Shown in pieces: positions 11,404-23,567 of a DNA stretch of 64,000 bases (its first letter is position 1; each line of letters starts with the position of its first letter). The stretch is from Clavelina lepadiformis (taxonomy: Eukaryota > Chordata > Ascidiacea > Aplousobranchia > Clavelinidae), in the NCBI RefSeq assembly GCF_947623445.1, contig NC_135246.1, positions 16,537,856 to 16,601,855 on the forward strand, given 5' to 3'. A program made the position numbers and the translations under genes. The notes beneath the pieces are model-generated. The model was not told the origin of the DNA. It made no database searches and saw nothing but the letters and a program-made list of their open reading frames with translations.

Positions 11404-13146
11404 ATGATTTGTAGCAGTTTAATAACAAAGTTAGGTAATCCTAAACATTTTTCTGTAATCAAAAAGTGTTGTCACCAGGTATCAGTTGGACCGAGTTTTA
11501 CACGGCCAACCAGCAATTATGTTTTGCCTACAGGTCTATGTACCATACGAAACTTGACTACTGGTAAGGTTTATTAATTATCAGCGTACTTTTTCAGGAT
11601 CTAGTATACAAGTGCACAACCACAGGATGGTTTTGTGTACTACTGGAATTGTGAGGTCATCTGGCATCACAACCAGCTGGCGTCACAATTTCAGTAGTAT
11701 ACAAAACCATCCTGTGGTTGTGCACCTGTATGCTAGACTCTTTTTTGATTTATAGCAGTGCATCAAATAACTTGTTTTTTATCTGCAAAGCCGTAGGCTA
11801 TAAATAATGTATTTCTAAGGAATTAATTGAATGACTTCACGATTTTCATCGCTAATTGCTTTCTATAATTTGTATGGAACCTTTGTTCATTTTGTTCCAG
11901 CTGAAGACATTTTTATATGAATTATTTAGAACTTAGCAGGGTTGTTACCAAGTCATTTATTCTGACTCAAGTCAGGTTAAGTTGTGACTAAAATCAATTT
12001 AAGTTTTGACTTGAGTCGATTTGAAGTGTGACTCGAGTCTAGTCAAAAACTTTATAACTATTCTAATATAACCTTATGCATTGTCATTAAGTTAATTATT
12101 CTAACATAATGGCTGTCTACACGTTAGACTTGTTCATACTTTTTTCAGACTTGTAATTTGTTAGAAAAAAAATCCATTTTCGTTAACCTACCTCAAGCTA
12201 TCTTAGACTCCAATTTATCAACAAACAAGACTTGAGTCATTACAACACTGTTAAAAAGCCATGATAACTCGACATGTATATACGCTATGAATATATATAT
12301 ATGTATTTTTTAGGGAGTCAAACATGGTCAGCTTCAAAAGAGATGGAAAAAACAGATACAGCACAGGAACAGGGCCAAGAGAAACCAGCAGAACACATGT
12401 ATGTACAGTACCGGTATGAAATATATCAGCTGTCCAGCTTTTTTTGTTTGGTATTTTTAGAATTCAATAAATAGTTGAACAAAGACACCCATGTGCAATG
12501 TTCCCTCTAAGCTGCGCGCGTGCGCAAATGCGCACTGCTGACACGGTCTCCGCCCACAGAAAATCTGTGCTGCGCACAAGAAAAACATCCAACCTGAATT
12601 GAAAATAAAATAAACGCATAATAATGGCCACAGTGCGCACGTGGCATGCCTGATGTTGCTAACACTGGTCCAAGGGACCGCTCAGGGAGTTTGGTCTCAG
12701 TGTTTGCTCAAACTCGTGAAAAATTAGAGGGAACATTGCCCATGTGCATACGTTAATAAAGGTTTTTGTACCGCTCCTATTACCGCTGTATTTTCTGTTA
12801 TAATCAGGGTGGGTGAAACAGGATTTTGGAGCAGAAGAGTTAAAATTGGAACAATACTTATGATTGGTTGGGCAGTCCTATCGGGAGCTACAATGTTGTA
12901 TGGCAGTTTGGTAAATTTACAGATTTTGCAATTCACATAATGTAGAGCTTGTTGTAACACTGTATATACGTCAATGGGTACAATTATTGTTACGTATGAT
13001 AATGAACAAGTTTGTACAACATTTTGCAGGGCATGAGAGAAAAAAGACATCAGAAAGTTTTGGAGCAGTCACTGGACTACATGAGTGATGACAGGAAAGC
13101 AGGGGTGGAAAAAATGTTTGAGACAAAGCAAGAAGATGATAAATAA
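11404..13146 (+). CDS. small protein with mitochondrial-type leader, family not recognised
   Basis: Three exons: 11404-11563, 12314-12402, 13030-13146. Phases close if the second donor is read as tat/gtacag; the stronger-looking gtatgt donor 4 nt earlier would break the frame. The product is ~121 residues. The N-terminal ~55 residues are rich in Ser, Thr, Lys and Arg with almost no acidic residues (MICSSLITKLGNPKHF...), typical of a mitochondrial presequence. The rest is polar and charged and ends DRKAGVEKMFETKQEDDK. I do not recognise the family. Intron 1 holds a long inverted repeat and a GAGTC-rich element, and intron 2 a hAT MITE. The 3' end converges on prefoldin 3 across only ~260 bp. 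Confidence 0.6.
11601..11735. repeat. foldback: ~54-bp inverted repeat with ~25-nt loop
   Basis: The left arm from 11601 (CTAGTATACAAGTGCACAAC...) and the right arm ending near 11735 are reverse complements over about 54 bp with about 4 mismatches. They contain GCACAACCACAGGATGG and its complement. The transcript would form a strong hairpin inside intron 1 of the neighbouring gene. I find no clear target-site duplication. Confidence 0.85.
11937..12250. mobile_element. probable hAT-type MITE rich in GAGTC/GACTC
   Basis: The left end CAGGGTTGTTACCAAGTCA and the reverse complement of the right end (CAGTGTTGTAATGACTCAAG) resemble each other, and the interior is full of ACTCAAGTC/GACTTGAGTC motifs. 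A CAGTGTTG-type terminus with such an interior is typical of hAT MITEs in animals. No matching 8-bp duplication remains, so the assignment is moderate. It lies in intron 1 of the small mitochondrial-type gene. Confidence 0.5.
12496..12738. mobile_element. hAT MITE with 8-bp target-site duplication
   Basis: The perfect 15-bp terminal inverted repeat CAATGTTCCCTCTAA / TTAGAGGGAACATTG bounds a 243-bp element. It is flanked on both sides by the identical 8-bp duplication CCCATGTG (12488-12495 and 12739-12746). The subterminal region is rich in TGCGCA repeats. The perfect ends and duplication imply a recent insertion into intron 2 of the small mitochondrial-type gene. It carries no coding capacity. 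Confidence 0.95.
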
Positions 13147-13404
13147 TAATTTAGATTTTTTACTCATTTCACCGTTTTATTTCATAAACCTTGCTTCCGA
13201 GTTGCTACAACTTACTTACGCAAAAGTGTCGCTTTAAGTCAAAAGCAAATTTCGTTTCTTAGAACAGTCTTTTCATTGCGACCAGCCAAATGTTTCAGTG
13301 CAATGTAATACACTAGTCCCGGTATTACTTCTTTCAAAGAAACTAATACATACAAGGTGCAACACAAAATACATGCGTAATGTTTTGAAGTTTAAAGTGA
13401 AGTT

Positions 13405-14753
13405 TTATTTGGCTGTTTCATCTTTTTCTTTTGCAAGCCGTCTTTGTTTTACATCCCAGTTGTATAATCTTGCCATGGTAACTTCAGTTGTAGTGAATTG
13501 ATCTCGTAAAAAACCAAGATCGCCATTGACAGCTGCAAGATTTTTCACTGCAGTTGTGTAGTTTTTGGAAATTAAATCTAACGCCTCTTGACTGCTGTAG
13601 GTTAACATAACATTTGCCTAAAAAATGAAAAATAGGGTGTTATAAACCATGGGAGACAAAACAAGAGTAATATTGCAGGAAACTACTTTCACACAGTATT
13701 GGGTTTCTGTCTTACATCAAACTTCTTGTTTTGTTAGTTCATGTGCATTTTCAATGTTTCTGTAACCATGGCAAGGGCATTCAAGATATCACAAAATTAT
13801 TTTCTAGTAAACGGTGCTTCAATTCCCATGGTAGGCTATAGGTAAACTGAACAACATTTGCTTGCTTGATGGTACTTGAATTGGAAATATACAAAGCACT
13901 AAACACTTGCCAAGTTTTTGAACCTCAATTAGTTTTGCACAAAAACATAAAAATTTTGTTTTAGCTGGTAGAAACAATTACTTAATTTGAAGCCTGTTGC
14001 TTACCGTATTTAATACAAATATTACCGACCTTACTGAAGGAAGTCCTATGAAACACAGTTGAATGTGCACATATAAGTTGTTTTGCTGTAATCCTATTTA
14101 ACTGGTTTATTATATACATTAAACTCCGAGGCTGATATCGTTTATGAAAACGATTTTTATTAGACGGTGAATGTAAATTTCACATGGATGGATGAACATA
14201 TACAAACTATAATGTAACAGGCATAAATATTTCCAACACCATCTTACCCCAAGCCATAAGCAAACTTGATCAGTTGGTGGAACTGTTGCTTTTGCATGAA
14301 GAGCTCCAGATAAAAGAAACTTTGTTGCCATAGGTTTTGTAGAATCCTTTAAATCAATATAAAATAATTTCCTAAACAAATTTTGAGGCATCATGCACCT
14401 GTACAATGCAGTATCTTGATGATGAAATAGTGTCGGTTATCAAATAATGCAAGTTTTGCATGTTGCACACAAAACTTTCTAGTTATATATAGTTGTACCT
14501 TTTTGGAATGTAAATGTTTAAGAATGTCTAATGTATCTTTCAAGTCTGGAATTTGTTGCTTTAGTCTTCTCTTCTTCTCTGTTAAGTTAACTTCCATTAA
14601 TTTATACTTTTGATAGTTTTCATCCAGTTTTTTTAACATATCTTCAGCTGTTGCAGGTTCATGTTGTTTCATGTATTTGTCCACATCTTCCACAAATACC
14701 GCTTCAGGGATTCCTAGATGCGCCTTGGCCGCTGATTCTTTTTTATCACCCAT
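13405..14753 (-). CDS. VBP1: prefoldin subunit 3 (von Hippel-Lindau-binding protein 1)
   Basis: Prefoldin is a hexameric cytosolic co-chaperone that hands unfolded actin and tubulin to the TRiC/CCT chaperonin; this is an alpha-type subunit. Exons: 14499-14753 (85 codons), 14248-14346 (33 codons), 13405-13617 (70 codons plus stop), all phase 0, giving 188 residues against 197 in human. Hallmarks include HLGIPEAVFVEDVDKYM, KKLDENYQKYKLME, TVPPTDQVCLWLG and FLRDQFTTTEVTMARLYNWD, all nearly identical to vertebrate VBP1. The N- and C-terminal stretches are the expected coiled-coil helices. The AATAAA signal overlaps the stop codon region (near 13405-13410 on the minus strand), an unusually short 3' end. 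Confidence 0.97.
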
Positions 14754-17686
14754 ATTCCACCAAAAAAATAAAACTGTTCAAAAATATATAGTCAGATAGT
14801 ACAGCGCAAGCTTATTATTATATTAAACTCTTCGCACATAAACTGCCTCCAGTACCGGTATAACCCCTAGAAAAACACTACAGTAAATGTTGAATTATGA
14901 TGAATGTTGATCTTGGTGTCACCAAAAGTCAAGACTGGGGAGTTTGGCATTAGGAACAGACCTTCTGTGCTCTCAATTTTTAGGTCCTAAATTGATTAAA
15001 TCAGTGTAATGGCGCACTTGAAGTGCGTCGCATTTTTGCGCACTCGCACTTGTCATTTTTGGTTGGTTGATGCACGCAAGATCTTGCTGAAAACGGCTAT
15101 GCCCTGCAGCTGGTCTGTATTTCATGGCAAGATTCGCCGGAATCTTAGGTGTGCAATGGCTAACCAAGTGTGTACCAATTCAATGGTTTGTATCCGATAT
15201 TTGCACTTTCGTCACGTCGGAGACTTCATGCTTATCATTCAAACTTTCCATGCAGGAATTGCAACCACAAATTTCGTACTGTAGGCTACTACTGAAGAGC
15301 ATGACTCATGCTGCATGAGCTATCTACCCTAAGGTTATCCTATTGACCTATATAGCTTTATTTACGTAAACCACAACACAACTGAAAATCAACTGAGCCA
15401 AGCTAGCGAAGAATATGAATATTAATGCAAAAGTTTCTTCATAACCTTAAACCTCACTTCCCTACAGTATAGGCTATAACCTACAAGCTTTTTCGAAGAA
15501 GTGCCGTTGAATCAATGTGCTTAATCATATGATGTCAATGGTAGTTCTCCTACATACTTCATTATTATCAGAAATCTATATACAGTATTTTATTTATATA
15601 TCACACAAAGCTTTAAAATTCAGCTTTCTCGTAGCGTAAATTCGTATACTGTAACTAACGTTATTTTTTTTGCTTTTCCAAATTCTTTAGCCTACACTCC
15701 TTAGTTAACTAACGTTAATTACTTTACTTTTGTATTCAGTTCGCCGTTTGTCAATTCATTCAGCCGTTCATTTGTTTCTTAAGTTTGTTACCGGTTCAAT
15801 ACAGTGTTATTTCTTACGCGTAGGCCGATCGATTTCTGCAAAAATGCTGCCGAGAATAACATGCAACCTCATGAGGACTCAAAAATTAAGACGAGTTTTA
15901 TGTGCAATCAGACTTAAGACGCTCTCGCACTAGGTTCTGATGATGGCCAAGAAAGCTGTCAGTCGTCATTTAAGTCGGCTTTCAAGACAAAAAAAACTGT
16001 TCGTCGGAGGAACGTTTGAAAATATTCATCGTTAATCGGCTGAGACGACCAAAAATAATGCAAATCACCTAAAGGAAATACAAAAATTCTTTATTTGCTA
16101 AAAACATAAAAAATACAATTTTTCCCCTACCACATGGCAAAACCAAGACAAAGACTAACTTTGGGAAAATTGAAAAATATGATTACATTTTTGGTCCTGA
16201 TAAACAGTTCCGAGTTTGGTTAAAACAGTAAAATATTAACAATAAAAAAATTTAATTGAAATGCTTTGGTCAAACCAGTTACTTAACTGAGCGAGATTTG
16301 TAATAGATTTTTATTATTTATTTTTCACCATTGACTGTGGGGACCAAAGAGAATGGTGCTAACCTCATTGTAGACTTGTAGTTTCCGCATAAGTCCTCCG
16401 GAAATTCCGTCAGGAAAAGGTCATGGTTCTCCACTGACGCTAAATTAACTTCAGCTTTGTAAAGTTACAGTTACTTTTGCTTGTTGAGCCTTTAAGTTAG
16501 GCTAGCCTAGCCATGAACATGCCAAGTGTGTAGATTTATGTAATAAAATTAGTAACCTTTAGCTATGCCCTGCCCTTGTCGATTTCATAACAAGCCATAT
16601 CAATCACTACAAATAACGAAGGGAAACAAGACCGAATATCAACACCTTGCAAGAAAGCATCACACGCTACTGATTTAATGGAAGAAAGAAGGACATTGCA
16701 ACAGGATGAAAAAATGAAATTGCTGTAAGTTTTATACAATAGTGTGCTTCGTTAACGAGCACATGAGCGATGCTCTCTCTTTCATAGACAAGCAAGTAGA
16801 TGCTGACTGACGCTCTTGGTTGCCCAGCTCCAGCGGCTGGTATGGTAGGCCAATACAAATACAAACAATATATAGTATGCAATACAAATTGGACTGGAAA
16901 GCATGCTGGCACTAAACACAATTATGTAAAGTCTGTGGGACCGTTTTTCTACAGTTTGGTCAATATATGGTCAAACGTCCTAATTAGGCACACTTTTTTG
17001 GAAACTTTCCAATTACAAGTTTGCTTTTGCATGATCTTGCAATAAGTCACACTTAGGTGGAAGATGGGACCTAACTACACTTAGTAATAATAAAAGTTTT
17101 AAATAGCAGCAACTACTTTTCGTATAATTAGCAATTTGCGCTGCGATTTTATTGCGGACCAAAAACATCAAATTAGCCGCACTGGTCCCCAAAACGTACA
17201 CGGTGATTATAGATGTTAAAAAAAAAAACGATTCACTCGATTTGCTTCACGGGGCAAGTGCCTAATAAACGGGACAGACGATGCACAACTAAATACGATA
17301 ACGTACAGCTGTACTTTTTGATTATTCTCGGTACCTAACTAGCTCAGAAATTAATTACTCACTTTGGAAAATCTGCAACTTTCTTTGTTTATTACTTCGT
17401 AGGCCTAATGCTATTAAGTTGCAATGCCACTTACGGTTCAAATTAAGACTCACTACATTTTGTTAATACGTATTATGTTTGGTGAAAGTAAAATGTAAAT
17501 ATCGCAAATAGTATTGTCTGCCAACAATAGAATGGCGTGCTGTTAATATCAAAGGCAATTATTATCTGCCTCTTTGAGTTTCTTGGCGTGTGGCCTTATT
17601 CTGTATCGGATGACCTTGTTCATGAACCCTTATCGAATTGCGTTGCTTAACCTAATAAAATTGATGAGTACACCAATAGGCTAAGA
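14754..17686. other. gene-poor intergenic region
   Basis: About 3 kb upstream of prefoldin 3. The short open frames overlap on both strands and resemble no family I know. No RNA gene or transposon ends were recognised. Confidence 0.4.
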
Positions 17687-18024
17687 CAGGGGTGGGCAAC
17701 TTTTTCGGTCGGCGGGCCTGATATGAGAAAATGAAGTATATACTTGGCGGGCCGGATTCCTGAATCGATACATTAATCGTGTATTTATCCACCTATGCAA
17801 GGAATAAATCGTATTTAATGTAAACTTTAAGTTTTAAGCATAGAGACCAAAAACAGTATTTAATGAATTTATTAACGAATAATGTACTTCAATAGCTGCT
17901 TCAATAAAGCAAGTAGTGAGGGATTGCGGCGGACTGTGGCCGCAGGCCACATTATCATGTAAGACCGGAAACTGTCTGCGGGCCGCTCAAAATCCCGACG
18001 TGGGCCGTATGTTACCCGCCCCTG
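17687..18024. mobile_element. hAT MITE with 8-bp target-site duplication
   Basis: The ends CAGGGGTGGGCAAC and GTTACCCGCCCCTG are imperfect inverted repeats around a 338-bp element, flanked by the identical duplication GGCTAAGA (17679-17686 and 18025-18032). GC-rich GGCGGGCC/GGCCCGC subterminal motifs are typical of this hAT MITE class. The family appears different from the MITEs at 12.5, 47.6 and 58.0 kb, and shares only the GGCGGGCC/GCGGGCC style with the one at 36.9 kb. Confidence 0.93.
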
Positions 18025-18032
18025 GGCTAAGA

Positions 18033-19139
18033 CAATGTTTTTCACCTTTTTACTCAATTTATTGAAGTAGTAAAGCATAATGAAGTGAGACAGAACAGCT
18101 GAGAAAAATTAAAACACGTGAAACTTAACACACTAAACAAAACAAAACACGTGGGGCACAACACCTGATAAAAAAGATAAAATTACATTAACAAATAACA
18201 AATAGCACTAATATTGATGTAAAAAAATTGCAAAGCAAACAAACAACAACACATGAGCTATTCACATCAATAGTCACTTCCATATATACTAAAACAGTTT
18301 AGATTATTTCAAACCTACTGTAGTTTATAACAAAAAATGTAGAATGATGGCATGATAAACTTCTTTGCCTGCGCATGCACGATTTCATATCAAAAACTGC
18401 CGTACTTTTCAGTCTGCCATTGTCTTATTCCTGTTGTAGGAGAGCCTAATGTAGATTTGTATGCTGCGACATTGTATTTGCCTTAATACCACACTTTTAA
18501 TCATCATACAAAGTTGAGCTAAAAGTGCAAGCTGATAGTCCACATTGGAAAGTTTGCAAACTGCTCAGAGGATTTTAAGTTTGTGCACAAACTTTTTATA
18601 AACTGTTGATCTTATAGTATGCTTAAATCCTGCTAGTGTGGCGGTCAGAGCATCGGACTTGGCAACTACACAAGCCCGGTTTGATACTAGGCCATGCTAA
18701 ACTGTCATTTCGATGGCAGTTGCTCCTGTTCAGTGGCTTTAGTAGATACTTGTGAATTTCGGCAAGACCACAAAAAGTGATATAAAGCAAATAAAAAATG
18801 CATAAATCAGCAAGTGGGGAAGATTTTTCACCGAGGTTTAAGTCAAAGACCACTTAACAGTCTGAGGATAACCATTCCATTACCAAATTAGCAAAATCGC
18901 AATTTGGTTGATATTGATACACTAAGAGTAGGAAATTTTTTATTACAATATATAGAACAGTATTGCAATGTACAATGTACAGTATTACTATTACAATATA
19001 TAAGTGGCACTGTGCTACAGTCCGCTTTTGCAGATTTTTCATTTTACAGGATTGTTTATAAAACTTATGCGGTATTGTGTTGTTTATGTTTGTGTATCAC
19101 TCAGTCAGCCTATATATTCTAAAAACTCATTTCTTTCAG
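18033..19139. other. intergenic, contains a SINE
   Basis: AT-rich sequence with the tRNA-derived SINE at 18632-18805. Upstream exons of the small membrane protein beginning at 19140 may be here, but I cannot define them. Confidence 0.4.
18632..18805 (+). repeat. tRNA-derived SINE
   Basis: The head resembles a tRNA gene: an A-box-like TGGCGGTCAGAGCATCGG, a B-box-like GGTTTGATACT, and short acceptor-like ends (GCTAGT and ACTAGGC) spanning about 60 nt. A non-tRNA body follows and then an A-rich tail (AAATAAAAAATGCATAAA). This head-body-tail order is that of a Pol III SINE. Other copies would be expected across the genome. Confidence 0.55.
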
Positions 19140-19804
19140 ATCTATTGTGACTATACTGCTTTTATTGTTCACTGTTTTCTGTGGTGTGCTGATGACACTT
19201 TTGGTGCACCTCATAGTAATGGCTTCAAACCTACAGGTATTATGTGTATTGTGCTACATACTTAAACTAGGCCATTAATATGTTGTAGCTATAGTCAGTC
19301 TGCCAATATCTGCCTAAATATAGTGTATAAATTTGTGGTATTGTTAAAAGGGTATTCACTTAAAATTATTACAGGAGGTCAAATATCAGCCATGAGCTGA
19401 AAGGATAGGATTGGTTTGTGCAGTGTGTATAAAACCATGTTAAACTATTTGAAATGTTTTCTTATAGGATGGACCTAATCATTATGTTACCCATAAAGAA
19501 GTGTGGATAGACCTGTATCAACGATGGGAAAATCATTACGTCAATTTATATACAACAATAAGGTGAGCAATGACATGGGCAACATCAAATAGTGATAGTT
19601 TTAACTAACATGTAGTGAAAAAATACAGTAGCTTTATAGCCGAAATAATCAGCCTGTCATTTGTTTTCAGCAAACCGGTAACTTTTCCAGCTTTTGCTTT
19701 GATGTTGTGTAACATTTTTAATTTTTTTTTTTTATTTAAGGTATTGGAACTACTACAAAGATGGTAAACTACATGTTGATGTTCCTGGGCACCTAGTGAA
19801 TTAA
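19140..19804 (+). CDS. 3' exons of a small single-pass membrane protein, unidentified
   Basis: Three exons join in frame: 19140-19236, 19468-19562 and 19741-19804. The first encodes a strongly hydrophobic helix (SIVTILLLLFTVFCGVLMTL, continuing with LVHLIV). The next encode a hydrophilic, aromatic-rich tail with HKEVWIDLYQRWENHY and YWNYYKDGKLHVDVPGHLVN before the stop. The donor and acceptor signals are good and the phases (0, then 2/1) fit. The 5' end lies in an exon I could not find. I do not recognise the family. Confidence 0.55.
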
Positions 19805-22237
19805 ACTTTACAAACCATGTGCAATGTCTGTTGTTAACTGCTGTAGAAATTAACCAGAAATTAGTAGAAAAGGTGTATCCCAATTACCGTTGTTGCATTT
19901 ACCATTGACTTTTGTACACTTGTGGTTGTGTTCTTGAAGTGCACGTTCACTGGTTGATGTTTTCTTTTATAAACTTCTTAATTACACAGAAAAGATGCAG
20001 TATTTGTATTTATGCTGAAAATCCTGCTGACGATATAAATATAATAAGTTTTTACGCTTTTGGACCTAGGTGTCTGCAGAAGTTGCTGCATGTAACTAAG
20101 TGTTTTAATACTGTATTTGCAAGTTTGACTATAATTTTGTCGGCAAATTGTTACTGTATTATGGGCATGTTGCTCCATTCTTATTGTTCTCATTTTGTGG
20201 TCTGTTTTAAATCACTGCTTTGACTATTTTTGCGTTTTTATGAGTTTTATCGGCCGCATATGAAGTTACTCAGCTCTCATCCACTCACTTTCTAATGTGA
20301 CCGACGTAAAGATCACGTATCTCGTTATAAAAAAACTGACTGACCAGTTTACGGTTTGGCATGTGTCAAGCCATAATTTACCGAAGAGGTTTGGTCGCAA
20401 TCGTTAGCCATAAGTTAGTTGTGTAAAAAGATGCTTGGCACCGCCACCAAACCAGATTTTTACCACGCTTTGCGATATGCCGCAGCGGCTAGCAAATTCA
20501 ATCGATCACTAATTTTCGCGGTTTAAAAGTGGCAAACGCCGTAAATAATTTTCGATTGCGACTTTTTGAGTGTTGATAAATTTTTTCAGAAAAAAAAAAA
20601 AGAATAAAGTAAAAGTTAGTTAGGCAGGAGGTTGTAGAAGAATTATTCCTTCATAGAATATGACTCATTAATCGCAGTTTTTGAAAAACAGCTTGCACTA
20701 AGTGAAAAATCCATGATGAAGATGAGATTAGTTGTACTTTTTTCTTTTGACGGGCAGAGCTGTTAACGGTAATTTGAAACTTCTGATAAAAACATGCAAT
20801 TTGGGATCGCAGTAGGGTTAAAGATCTCATTCTACTTAATATTCATTGTTTGCAGCTCTACAATGTTGGAATTGCGAAAACGCGGAATCAGAAACTGTGT
20901 GTCAGGAGAAAGGTTTTGTGATGTACGGCGCACATTATACCACACAGAGATGGAAAATAATATATACTTCCTGTCTTCGAACATCTGCCTAGTCAATCAT
21001 TGCATTGTGTGCTTAACTGTTTTCTGCCTAAAGTCGTGATATAAGTTATCCTACGTGCATTATGAGTTATTCACAATTATTCATTCTTTTTCTTTTGTGC
21101 CAAGAGGATGGCTGTAACATAGTTCCAGCAGTGGCAGTTTTTATGCTGTTGCTGTGCCAATGTTTTATCTAAATGTATTCGTTCTAAGAAGCTTCAATAT
21201 AATCAGTAGGCCTATATACAGTTGTCATTCTTGTGAGACTCATATATCATCGAGCGCAATAAACATTTCTACTAACAAACATTGTAGTGAAATGGTCGCC
21301 CTTACAGGTAAGATTAACAACCATTTCATTACAGTTTTCTTCAGACTTTCCCTTCAGTAGAAGTAGGTTGCTCTTCAATATTTCGTTGAAATTGTGCTTG
21401 TAAAAAACTTTGACGTGTTGTTTGTTATACCGACAGGATGTTTGTGAAACTACAGTTCGTCGTGAATCCGGATCCAGAAGAATTTTAAACTTTGCAAACA
21501 GGAACAGGCTTGTATGATGGCTGTAAAGCAGGTAGGCTAACACTGTCGCTGAAGAACACGCTTCACTAGGCCTTGTCAAAAGGCCATAGTATTCACACTA
21601 CACTGTAGACTTTGTAGAAAGTATTAATTGATTATTATAGGCTACTAAAATGCACGCCAGTATTAAAATGACCTGCTGTTTTCATGAACACAAGTTCTAT
21701 AATTTCATTGATTTCAACCAAATTTTCCAACCACAATAGAATTAGTCTGCTTCGTTGTTTTAATGTAATTGTAATTAGCAGTAATTTAAGACTGTATTAA
21801 AGTACCAGACTCTGGCAGCTAGAGAAACGTTAAAACAAATTTATCTCCAACTAGCCTACGGAGGCCCATATGCAAATACTTCCGGTCTTGTTAAACCTCA
21901 AAACTTACTCGGTGGGCAGGCCAGAAATACAAAAAACTTCACCAGCCATTTTGACGTCATAACCTATATACCTTGCGCATAAATGATAAGAGTCTATTTG
22001 CGCGGGAATATGGCTATGGTGGGTTATGACGTTAGCATGATGAGATGTGTAAGTGTAACAATGCCTTGCTTTTCTGGCAACTGTCTGAATTTTGAAGTCA
22101 AGTAGGCATAAATAAAGTAAATTAAATGCATGTTGCATACATTAATTTGTGATCAATTGGTTTGGCTGTTGTACTTACAGATTTACAGCGCAATAACAGT
22201 ATTGCCGATTACTTGTTAACCTTTTGCTATAAAGTAA
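19805..22237. other. mostly non-coding, with weak Ly6-like exons
   Basis: Apart from the two candidate cysteine-rich exons at 20855-21307, nothing coding is supported here. Confidence 0.35.
20855..21307 (+). CDS. possible Ly6/three-finger (LU) domain exons, incomplete
   Basis: Two exon-like blocks have good splice signals. The first follows a tttgcag acceptor and reads ALQCWNCENAESETVCQEKG, with the LxCxxC start typical of Ly6/uPAR domains. The second, 21222-21307, lies between ..tatacag and cag/gtaaga and reads CHSCETHISSSAINIST..., also starting CxxC. I could not define a donor for the first block, a signal-peptide exon, or a convincing final exon. This may be a small secreted or GPI-anchored protein, a decayed copy, or chance. 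Confidence 0.3.
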
Positions 22238-22255
22238 CCTGCAACTGGTGGTCGG

Positions 22256-22677
22256 ACGATTCAACCCACGGACAATTCAACCCCGGACAATTCAACCCAC
22301 GGACGATTCAACCCAGGACGATTCAACCCCGGACGATTCAACCCACGGACGATTCAACCCGCGGACGATTCAACCCGCGGACCATTCAACCCGCGGACGA
22401 TTCAACCCACGGACCTTTCAACCCACGGACGATTCAACCCACGGACCTTTCAACCTACGGACGATTCAACCCACGGACCATTCAACCCAGGACGATTCAA
22501 CCCCGGACGATTCAACCCACGGACCTTTCAACCCACGGACGATTCAACCCAGGACGATTCAACCCCGGACTATTCAACCCGCGGACGATTCAACCCACGG
22601 ACGATTCAACCTCGGACGATTCAACTCCGGACGATTCAACCCACGGACGATTCAACCCAGGACGATTCAACCCCGGA
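22256..22677 (+). repeat. left tandem array of the foldback element
   Basis: Roughly 27 copies of a 15-16-bp unit ending in GATTCAACCC, differing mainly in the 5-6 bases before it (CACGGAC, GCGGAC, CCGGAC, AGGAC) and in GATTCAA versus CTTTCAA or CATTCAA. The variants recur in a higher-order pattern, suggesting block-wise expansion. Confidence 0.95.
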
Positions 22678-23218
22678 TTTAACGGATGCCGCTTTTACCA
22701 CTATACCAATACACATCTTGTGTTGAAATAAAAACAAGTTTATGTACCGTGTTGTAACTAGTAGGCCTGCTTAGCGAAAAATAAAGCCACACGTCGATTA
22801 AAAGTCAAACCTTAGAAACAACTGTTTGTTGATTGGAATGAAGATTGCACGCAAAAAAAGTCTACATGGTCAATTTTTTTTAACCTGCTCAGAATGCTAT
22901 CACAAAACAAATTTCAGTCTTGTGCGACGTGTAGTACAGAAGTTATTAGGCCAATATAAAGTCAAAATGTTACGTTAGGTCAAGATACGGTCAATTGTGT
23001 CTTTTAGGTCGAAATCTATTAAACTTGTAAATTTTGTAATATTATTCTTCCGTTTTTCTCTTTTCTTGTACCGCAAACAATTCCAGTGCCCCAAATTAGA
23101 GGCCTCCTTAGAACCAAAGCCACCAAGAGAGGGAAGGCCTTTCAGCGCGTCTGGTGACGTCACGATGTGAAGGCATTGCATTTGAAACTGCAAGTTGTCA
23201 ATCTTAATACGCAGAAAT

Positions 23219-23567
23219 GGTCCTGGGTTGAATCGTCCGTGGGTTGAAAGGTCCGTGGGTTGAATCGTCCTGGGTTGAAAAGTCCTGGGTTGAATCGTCC
23301 GTGGGTTGAAAGGTCCGTGGGTTGAATCGTCCTGGGTTGAATCGTCCGGGGTTGAATCGTCCGTGGGTTGAATCGTCTGCGAGTTGAATAGTCCGGGGTT
23401 GAATCGTCCTGGGTTGAATCGTCCGTGGGTTGAATCGTCCGCGGGTTGAATCGTCCGCGGGTTGAATCGTCCGTGGGTTGAATCGTCCGGGGTTGAATCG
23501 TCCTGGGTTGAATCGTCCGTGGGTTGAATCGTCCGGGGTTGAATCGTCCGTGGGTTGAATCGACCTG
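23219..23567 (-). repeat. right tandem array of the foldback element
   Basis: Roughly 22 units of the reverse complement (GGGTTGAATCGTCCGT and variants). The variant types match those of the left array, including the rarer CTTTCAA type (read as TTGAAAGG here). It is shorter than the left array. Confidence 0.95.

Noticed and set aside
22162-22731. Protein of DDSTHGRFNP-type repeats
   Set aside because: The open frames exist on both strands and in two frames only because the repeat unit lacks stop codons; there is no splice or start context.
22256-23567. CRISPR-like repeat array
   Set aside because: The units are directly adjacent without unique spacers, the arrays are inverted copies of each other, and the surrounding genes are animal. 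It is a transposon-type tandem repeat.
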